A DNA stretch of 64,000 nucleotides from Desulfuromonas acetexigens (GTDB lineage Bacteria; Desulfobacterota; Desulfuromonadia; Desulfuromonadales; Trichloromonadaceae), in assembly GCF_900111775.1 (NCBI RefSeq), contig NZ_FOJJ01000002.1, positions 1-64,000 on the forward strand. Direction: 5' to 3'. Under the pieces are notes generated by a model that saw only the letters and a program-made list of their open reading frames with translations, did not search any database and was not told where the DNA came from. A program made the position numbers and the translations under genes. Positions 58,823-64,000 of the stretch are shown piece after piece; position 1 is the first letter of the stretch, and each line of letters begins with the position of its first letter.

Positions 58823-59209
58823 TTAGCAGAGGTGTGTGCTTCTCTCAAAAATCTTGTTCATCACCGATTTGAGAACATCGAGTTTGATCGGCTTGTGCAG
58901 GTATTCGAAGGCTCCCAGATTCATGGCTTCAAGATAGGATTCGACCTCACCGTAAGCGGTGATCATAATCACGTAAATACTCGGGTGGCGACGGCTGAGT
59001 TCCTGCAGAAAGACCAGGCCGTTCATATTCGGCATCCTGATGTCGCTGATCACCAGGTTCACCCGCTTGCCGCGCAGATACTCCAAGGCCTCGCAGCCAT
59101 CGGCGACGCTGTCCACCTCGTAGCCTTCCTGGGCCAGGAGCTTGGTCAGCCCGATCCGGGCATTTTCCTCGTCATCGACGATCAATATTTTTTCTCGCCC
59201 TGCCCCCAC
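58823..59209 (-). CDS. single-domain response regulator
   Basis: A 128-residue receiver domain without an output domain: acidic pocket D12/D13, phospho-acceptor D56 in VISDIRMPNMNG, T/S switch in MITAYGE and Lys in YLHKPIKL. The start is GTG at 59209 with AAAGGAG eight bases upstream. A TTGACA at the complement of 59262-59267 may be its -35. Such proteins often shuttle phosphate or bind a partner; the partner is not evident. Confidence 0.92.
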   Translation of the reverse strand: MGAGREKILIVDDEENARIGLTKLLAQEGYEVDSVADGCEALEYLRGKRVNLVISDIRMPNMNGLVFLQELSRRHPSIYVIMITAYGEVESYLEAMNLGAFEYLHKPIKLDVLKSVMNKIFERSTHLC

Positions 59210-59358
59210 GCGGGATCTCCTTTAAGCAAATTGATTTAAAACGTACCACAGGTGCAACGCCTGTCAAGTTCGCCAGAGGTCGCGAAAGACTTTATAATGA
59301 TTGAATTTTTAGGAGATTTTCGGAGGGTGGGGCGAAACCGGGAAGGCGCGGAAGCGAC

Positions 59359-60171
59359 TTAAGACCGTTGCCAGAGGGTCATCAAGCGATGCCCCAAATC
59401 AAGCAGGCGCCCCGCGCCGTCGGAACCGGCACGCAGCACCTCGTCGTGGGAGAGGGGGCCGGGAGAGAGGCCGGCGGCGAGATTGGCGATCAGGCTCAGG
59501 CCGATGACCTCCATGCCGAGATAGCGCCCCATGATCGCTTCCGGGACCGTGGACATGGAGACCACATCGGCGCCGAACCGTTGCAACATACGGATTTCCG
59601 CGGGGGTTTCATAGGAGGGGCCGGGCATCGCCGCGAGCACGCCGCGATGCAGGGAAATGCCCTTCTCCTGCATCTGTTCGCGCAACGGCGGATAAAGATC
59701 TTGCCGATAAAGCCCGCAAAGATCGATGAAGGGATGGAGGGGTTCGCCGCGCAGGGGATTATCCCCCAGCAGGTTGAGATGATCCTCCAGGTACATGAAA
59801 TCGCCGACTTGAAAGGCCGGATTGATCCCGCCGACCGCATTGGTCAAGAGCAGACGCCGACAGCCGAGGGCGGCGGCGAGGCGCACCGGCAGGGCCACCT
59901 GGCGAGCATCGAAGCCCTGGTAGAGATGGTAGCGCCCCTGAAAAAAAAGAACCTTCCAGCCCTGAAACCGTCCGGCCACCAACCGACCGGCATGTCCTTC
60001 GATGCGCACATGGGAAAAGCCCGGGATCTCCCGGTAGTCCACATAGACCGCGGATTCGGCCTGATCGGCCAACGCCCCCCAGCCCGAGCCTAGAATCACC
60101 GCCAGATCGAAAGTATCCTCACCGAAACGCTGGGCGAGAGCCCCGGCGCTCGCTTCCTCTTCCCAGGCCAT
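59359..60171 (-). CDS. punA: purine nucleoside phosphorylase (trimeric type)
   Basis: A 270-residue enzyme for phosphorolysis of purine nucleosides. Motifs: LAVILGSGWGALAD, the phosphate-binding GRYHLYQG, LLTNAVGGINPAFQVGD, the substrate loop PGPSYETPAEI, and MSTVPEAIMGRYLGMEVIGLSLIANLAAG. Length fits the trimeric PNP/MTAP family. The ATG at 60171 has GGAGGA seven bases upstream; a TTG overlapping the previous stop is too close. Last gene of the operon that starts with the PfkB kinase. Confidence 0.92.
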   Translation of the reverse strand: MAWEEEASAGALAQRFGEDTFDLAVILGSGWGALADQAESAVYVDYREIPGFSHVRIEGHAGRLVAGRFQGWKVLFFQGRYHLYQGFDARQVALPVRLAAALGCRRLLLTNAVGGINPAFQVGDFMYLEDHLNLLGDNPLRGEPLHPFIDLCGLYRQDLYPPLREQMQEKGISLHRGVLAAMPGPSYETPAEIRMLQRFGADVVSMSTVPEAIMGRYLGMEVIGLSLIANLAAGLSPGPLSHDEVLRAGSDGAGRLLDLGHRLMTLWQRS

Positions 60172-60173
60172 GC

Positions 60174-60701
60174 TCAATCCTCCAGCAACTTCTTCACCCG
60201 CTCCAGCAACTGTTCGGGCTTGAAGGACTTGCCGATAAAATCGTCGGCGCCCCCCCGATAGACCTCGCCGATCTCCTCGCTTTTGCGAAAGACGCCGCTC
60301 ATGGCCAACAGCCGCACCTTGCTCAGACCCTCGTCTTCGCGGACCTCTCGGATCAACTCGTAGCCGTTTTTCTTCGGCAGATTGAGATCGAGCAGCACCA
60401 GATTCGGCCGAGCTTCCCGAATGATGCGCAACGCCTCCTCGCCGTCGCCGGCAAAAAGAAAATCCACCTCCAGCCCCTTGAGGATATCCCCCGTCAGCTC
60501 CCGAAAGAAGCGGGAGTCATCGACAATCAAGCATTTTTTTCGGAAAGCGGGAACCGCGGCAACGACATCGTCGACGGCGGCCGCCAGATCGACGCGGAAA
60601 ACGTGGCCGCAGCCGGGACATTTGATCCGCGGTGCTTGGTTGCTGGCGCGGGCCGGGTCAAAACGGTAACTGGCCTGACAATTCGGACAGGCGATGCGCA
60701 T
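60174..60701 (-). CDS. response regulator with N-terminal MJ0042-type zinc finger
   Basis: A 175-residue protein. The zinc finger (Cys5, Cys8, Cys28, Cys31) is followed by a linker and a receiver domain with D61/D62 and phospho-acceptor D105 in LVLLDLNLPKKNG, ending in GKSFKPEQLLERVKKLLE. No other output domain. The MJ0042 finger is common at the N-terminus of delta-proteobacterial proteins and may mediate binding or localisation. The ATG at 60701 has GGGGGAG upstream. Overlaps neighbouring genes closely, so it is part of the operon. Confidence 0.9.
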   Translation of the reverse strand: MRIACPNCQASYRFDPARASNQAPRIKCPGCGHVFRVDLAAAVDDVVAAVPAFRKKCLIVDDSRFFRELTGDILKGLEVDFLFAGDGEEALRIIREARPNLVLLDLNLPKKNGYELIREVREDEGLSKVRLLAMSGVFRKSEEIGEVYRGGADDFIGKSFKPEQLLERVKKLLED

Positions 60702-60703
60702 GG

Positions 60704-61555
60704 TCAATCTCCCCCGCCTCCGGCATCACCACGAAGCGTCAGTTCACTTCGTCCCCGCAGATCGAGAGGTTGATCGGCAAGCCAAAGGTCGATGCTTTCC
60801 GGCCGATCGACCTGCAGACGCAGGGATTTCTCCGCACGCCAACTGATGTTGCTGCCGCCGGCCAGGACATATTTGCGGGGGGGAAGATCGTCGATCCAGA
60901 CCTCTAGGGCGACGCGCTCCCGGGTCTCGACACGCAGCACCCCGCCGTCGGCCGGAAGCATTTCCGGGGCGGACGTCGGGGTCTCGACTGGCAAGGAGGA
61001 CGGGGCATCAACGGCCGGCGCTGTCCCGCGGACGTCTTCGTCAGGCGAGTCAGCGGAAGGTTCCGGTGCTGTGCTTTCCTCGGCAACCGGGATGGAGGGT
61101 CGGCTCTCCGTCACTGGCGGGGCCGGCCGAACCTCGGTTCCGGACGACTGCCAGGGACCATAGCGCCAGGCGAGGAAAACGAGCCCTGCCAGCAAAAGAA
61201 CCGCGACGAAAGCGACGGCGAATCGCCGAAGAGGCAAACGCGACCGGGACGGTTGGGCAAGGAAGGGGTCCGCGACCAGGGGAGGGATTTCGGTAAAACC
61301 GGAGTCTGCGCCAATCTGGCTGCGAAGCTCCGCCATCAATTCAGGGGCGGGCAACCCCAGAGCCTCGGCATAGTTTTTCAGGAAACCGAAAAGGTAAGCA
61401 TCGCCGGGAAAACCATCGAACCGGTCCTCTTCCAGAGACTGCAGAAAGGAGAGACGAACCCGCGTCTTAGTCTCCAGTTCAGGCAGGGTCAAGCCAAGTT
61501 CTTTCCGGCGCTGTCGAAGTCGGGCGCCGACACTGGGGCGTTCGGAATCACTCAT
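60704..61555 (-). CDS. rodZ: RodZ-like cytoskeletal/envelope protein
   Basis: A 283-residue bitopic protein. N-terminal helix-turn-helix of the RodZ type (about 8-75, GARLRQRRKELGLTLPELETKTRVRLSFLQSLEEDRFDGFPGDAYLFGFLKNYAEALGL), transmembrane helix about 110-130, Pro/Ser-rich periplasmic linker, and a C-terminal DUF4115 beta domain (about 205-275). RodZ links MreB to the wall-synthesis machinery. It ends 3 bp before the next gene overlap region and is flanked by a TPR lipoprotein. Confidence 0.88.
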   Translation of the reverse strand: MSDSERPSVGARLRQRRKELGLTLPELETKTRVRLSFLQSLEEDRFDGFPGDAYLFGFLKNYAEALGLPAPELMAELRSQIGADSGFTEIPPLVADPFLAQPSRSRLPLRRFAVAFVAVLLLAGLVFLAWRYGPWQSSGTEVRPAPPVTESRPSIPVAEESTAPEPSADSPDEDVRGTAPAVDAPSSLPVETPTSAPEMLPADGGVLRVETRERVALEVWIDDLPPRKYVLAGGSNISWRAEKSLRLQVDRPESIDLWLADQPLDLRGRSELTLRGDAGGGGD

Positions 61556-61558
61556 GAT

Positions 61559-62308
61559 TTATTTCAACACCTCAATATAGCTTTTTGCGAGATGGGCTTC
61601 CTCCGAAGTCGGAGCCAGCCGCAACACTTCCTCAAAGGCCGCAAGGGCCTCGGGCGTCTGTCCGTTCTTCATGTGGGCCAGCCCCAGCTTGTAGCGAATT
61701 TCGGGCACAACAGGAGCCAACTCGGCAGCCTTGCGCAAAGAAGCGACCGCCAGCTCCCATTTATCCAGAGCATGATAGACCTCCCCCAGGCGAAAGTGAG
61801 CCAAAGCAAAATTGGGATTCTCCTTGATCGCTTGCTGAAAGGCGCCGACCGCGTCGAGATACTCTCCCTTCTGCATGTAGGCGAAGCCGATGCCGGTGTG
61901 CGCCCGCTCCGGCTGGCCAAAGAGCAGATTACTGGCCGCCAGGCGGAAATACTTGATGGCGTCATCCCAGCGTTGCATGTCGAGATAGAGGGCGGCCAGG
62001 TTATTTTGGTGCTCAGGCGAGTCCCCACCCAAGGCCAAAGCTTTGATGTAATGTTTTTCCGCTTCGGGGTAGGCTTTCTTGAACTGATAGGCCAAGGCCA
62101 AACCGTTCTGGTAATCGGCATTCTGCGGGTTGGCTTCGACCGCCAGCAAGAATTCCTTCAAGGCCTGGGTCAGCTGCTGCTGGCGAAAGTGGGAAAGGCC
62201 CATGATATAGTGGGACTCCCCTTTGGGAGGCTTCTTTTCCGAAGAACCGCACCCGGCGGAAATCGCCAGGGCACCCGCCAAAAACAGAATGAGCAACGGT
62301 TTTAACAC
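61559..62308 (-). CDS. TPR-repeat lipoprotein (PilF/PilW-like)
   Basis: A 249-residue lipoprotein (lipobox AISAGC) with about six tetratricopeptide repeats, e.g. ADYQNGLALAYQFKKAYPEAEKHYIKAL and AHFRLGEVYHALDKWELAVASLRKAAEL. PilF/PilW-type proteins pilot secretins or organise envelope complexes. The start is GTG at 62308 with GGGAGG five bases upstream; the ATG ten codons earlier lacks a site. It lies 3 bp before rodZ. The secretin at 34941 is a possible client but that is speculation. Confidence 0.85.
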   Translation of the reverse strand: MLKPLLILFLAGALAISAGCGSSEKKPPKGESHYIMGLSHFRQQQLTQALKEFLLAVEANPQNADYQNGLALAYQFKKAYPEAEKHYIKALALGGDSPEHQNNLAALYLDMQRWDDAIKYFRLAASNLLFGQPERAHTGIGFAYMQKGEYLDAVGAFQQAIKENPNFALAHFRLGEVYHALDKWELAVASLRKAAELAPVVPEIRYKLGLAHMKNGQTPEALAAFEEVLRLAPTSEEAHLAKSYIEVLK

Positions 62309-62350
62309 ACATACCTCCCGGTGGCTCGAAAACCACATTCCGGTAAAAGA

Positions 62351-62848
62351 TCAAAGGGTCGCCAATAGACGGCCGAGTGCCGCCACGGCCCGCTCCCGAC
62401 CATTGCCGGCACGGGTGCCGCCGACGGCGCCGATCCGCTCCGGGGACGAAGAAACTGTCCCCTCGACAAGACCACCACCGAACAACGGCAGAGACTGCCA
62501 CAACTGCTGCCGCTGAAGCCCGGTCAGCAGATGGATTTCACTATCGTCGAAAAGAAAGCCCAGGGATTCGGCGAAGCGCAGACCGGCGAGTCGCTGCTCC
62601 TCGACCCCGAGGGTGGAACCGCTCTCCAGGTCATCCCGGTAGAAGGCGAGCCGGCGACTTTCGCGAAGATGGAAGACCACCGCAACCCGCGCCCCCTGGG
62701 TAGCGGCATAGACGCAGACATAGGCCTCGGCCTGCTGGGCCTGAAGTCCCGGCAAGGCGACCTGAACATCCCCCAGGGAACGATGCAGGCGCAGTACCCG
62801 TTCGGCGGGGAGCGCCAGACGCAGGGTATTCCGGTCCCACTGGAACAT
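62351..62848 (-). CDS. hypothetical protein
   Basis: A 165-residue soluble protein with no recognised domain. The first about 115 residues look folded (LRLALPAERVLRLHRSLGDVQVALPG ... LRFAESLGFLFDDSEIHLL); the last 45 are Gly/Arg-rich. The ATG at 62848 has GGGAGGG directly upstream. It lies 15 bp after the PfkB kinase and 42 bp before the TPR lipoprotein, so it belongs to the operon. Function unknown. Confidence 0.75.
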   Translation of the reverse strand: MFQWDRNTLRLALPAERVLRLHRSLGDVQVALPGLQAQQAEAYVCVYAATQGARVAVVFHLRESRRLAFYRDDLESGSTLGVEEQRLAGLRFAESLGFLFDDSEIHLLTGLQRQQLWQSLPLFGGGLVEGTVSSSPERIGAVGGTRAGNGRERAVAALGRLLATL

Positions 62849-62863
62849 GGTGGTCCCTCCCAA

Positions 62864-63775
62864 TCAATCTTCCGGGGAAAAATCCGTGAGCAGACGGAAC
62901 TGCCGGAAGCGCTCATGCACCTGTTCGATGTCGAGGGTTTTCAGACGATTCAGGCTGAAATCTTCGACGTTGAACGAGGCCATGATCGAGCCGAAAATGA
63001 TCGCCTGGCGGATGTTGGCGTCGGCCAGGTTGCGCGTAGAGGCGAGATAGCCCATGAAGCCGCCGGCAAAGGTGTCGCCGGCCCCGGTGGGATCGAAAAC
63101 GGTCTCCAGGGGATAGGCCGGAGCGGTGAAAATACTGTGTTCGGTGAACATGATCACCCCATATTCCCCGCGCTTGACCACCAGGGTTTTCGGTCCCATG
63201 GCCAGGACCGCCCGCGCCGCCTTGACCAGATTGGCTTCCCCGGCGAGTTGGCGGGTCTCTCCCTCGTTGATCACCAGCAGATCGACATGCCGTAAGGTCT
63301 TGAGCAGCGCCTCCCGCTTCCCGGAAATCCAGAAGTTCATGGTGTCGCAGGCGACCAGCCGGGGCCGTTTCACCTGCTTGAGCACGTCCATCTGCAACTC
63401 GGGGTCGATGTTGGCGAGGAAGACATATTCGGCGTCCTCGTAGCCGGCGGGCAGTTCGGGGCGGAAGGTTTCAAAGACGTTGAGCTGGGTATCGAGGGTC
63501 TGCGCCTCGTTGAGATCGAAGCCGTAACGCCCCTTCCAGCGGAAGGTCCGCCCTGGAGCGGTCCGCAGCCCGCGCAGGTCGATCTCACGGGATGCGAGAA
63601 AGCGGCGATGCTCGTCAGGAAAATCCTCGCCGACCACGGCCACCAGCTGCACATCGGTGAAAAAGCTCGCCGCCGTGCTGAAAAAAGTGCCACTGCCGCC
63701 GAGAACCTCCTCGACCTGCCCGAAAGGGGTCGCCACCGAATCGAATGCCACCGAACCCACCACCAACAAACTCAT
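62864..63775 (-). CDS. PfkB-family carbohydrate/nucleoside kinase
   Basis: A 303-residue ribokinase-fold enzyme. N-terminal MSLLVVGSVAFDSVATPFG and GGSGTFFSTAASFF; C-terminal ATP-binding/catalytic motif DPTGAGDTFAGGFMGYLA with the catalytic Asp in GAGD. The substrate (sugar or nucleoside) cannot be told from sequence; the operon ends with purine nucleoside phosphorylase, so a nucleoside is possible. The ATG at 63775 starts the conserved strand. First complete gene of the operon. Confidence 0.88.
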   Translation of the reverse strand: MSLLVVGSVAFDSVATPFGQVEEVLGGSGTFFSTAASFFTDVQLVAVVGEDFPDEHRRFLASREIDLRGLRTAPGRTFRWKGRYGFDLNEAQTLDTQLNVFETFRPELPAGYEDAEYVFLANIDPELQMDVLKQVKRPRLVACDTMNFWISGKREALLKTLRHVDLLVINEGETRQLAGEANLVKAARAVLAMGPKTLVVKRGEYGVIMFTEHSIFTAPAYPLETVFDPTGAGDTFAGGFMGYLASTRNLADANIRQAIIFGSIMASFNVEDFSLNRLKTLDIEQVHERFRQFRLLTDFSPED

Positions 63776-63863
63776 AGGTCGATCAACCTTCCTGTGAATA
63801 AAAAGAGTGTCAAGAACTTTACCCCCGGACCCACGCCGCCGCAAGCGGGCACGGGAAAAGGGA

Positions 63864-64000
63864 TTAGAGATAGCGCCCGATCAGCAGCTCGAGCTTGTTG
63901 CGGGTCGCCTCGGGAATTCGGTCGCGTTGGGTCATGATCGCGTACTTGAGCGCTTCGCCGCAGCCGCAGTCCCGGGGAGTCGCCAGCTGCCGCGCGGCGC
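63864..64000 (-). CDS. C-terminal fragment of an unidentified protein
   Basis: The last 44 residues of a minus-strand gene that continues past the window edge, stop codon TAA at 63864-63866. The visible part has a Cys-Gly-Cys-Gly motif (RDCGCGEALKYAIMTQRD) and ends LELLIGRYL. The two close cysteines could bind metal. I do not recognise the family. The reading frame is inferred from an uninterrupted translation and from position upstream of the PfkB operon; it could be the first gene of that operon. Confidence 0.55.
   Translation of the reverse strand, partial: AARQLATPRDCGCGEALKYAIMTQRDRIPEATRNKLELLIGRYL

Overview
The window looks like chromosomal DNA of a high-GC member of the Desulfuromonadota (Geobacter/Desulfuromonas/Pelobacter-type delta-proteobacterium). 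This is inferred from gene content, not from a database match: system II cytochrome c maturation (ccsA/ccsB), multiheme c-type cytochromes next to an NHL-repeat lipoprotein and a parvulin PPIase, an atypical type II secretion locus built from PilM/N/O-like parts, a PATAN (DUF4388) protein, a bioW-bioF-bioH-bioC operon, and the tig-clpP-clpX / lon / HU neighbourhood. About 60 protein genes and 7 tRNA genes are supported. No phage, transposase or CRISPR array was seen.

Layout. 1-1558 is a GC-rich mosaic of imperfect direct repeats with no credible gene. 1752-6800 holds a lipoprotein, an NtrC-type response regulator with its histidine kinase, and a stand-alone (p)ppGpp synthetase. 7047-9470 holds phosphoglucomutase and an ArsR regulator whose promoter, operator and long leader are visible. 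9572-13152 is the biotin operon, with a likely BirA operator upstream. 13315-15171 is ccsA-ccsB; 15300-18233 is a large FimV/PATAN-like membrane protein; 18341-19624 is an acetate kinase paralogue with altered active-site residues. 19764-27040 (minus strand) is xseA, an M23 peptidase gene, xseB, ispA, dxs, an HDOD gene and a diguanylate cyclase gene. A divergent promoter then leads to a ParA-like ATPase fused to an unknown C-terminal domain.

29906-43458 (minus strand) is one long, tightly overlapping cluster: gspF, gspE, pilM-, pilN-, pilO- and gspC-like genes, a secretin with a C-terminal cohesin domain, two pseudopilins, then ftsE, ftsX, envC and ctpA, ending at a terminator. It joins a secretion machine to the division/peptidoglycan-remodelling module. 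43573-47540 encodes a putative electron-transfer module (PPIase, NHL lipoprotein, tetraheme and octaheme cytochromes). 47711-48355 carries tRNA-Asp, tRNA-Val, tRNA-Asp and HU; 48458-54132 carries lon, clpX, clpP and tig, the protein quality-control block; 54249-54797 carries tRNA-Leu, -His, -Arg and -Pro.

After a non-coding stretch with DnaA-box-like sequences come a PreP-type M16 peptidase (plus strand), a UspA protein, a single-domain response regulator, and a minus-strand operon running from a PfkB sugar kinase through a hypothetical protein, a TPR lipoprotein, RodZ and a zinc-finger response regulator to purine nucleoside phosphorylase. A gene fragment runs off the right end.

The most unusual signals are the 1.5-kb repeat mosaic, a structured ~115-125 bp intergenic repeat present twice (upstream of arsR and inside the secretion operon), the degenerate acetate kinase, bioW beside bioH/bioC, the secretin-cohesin fusion, the ParA fusion, and an octaheme cytochrome with a CX3CH site.
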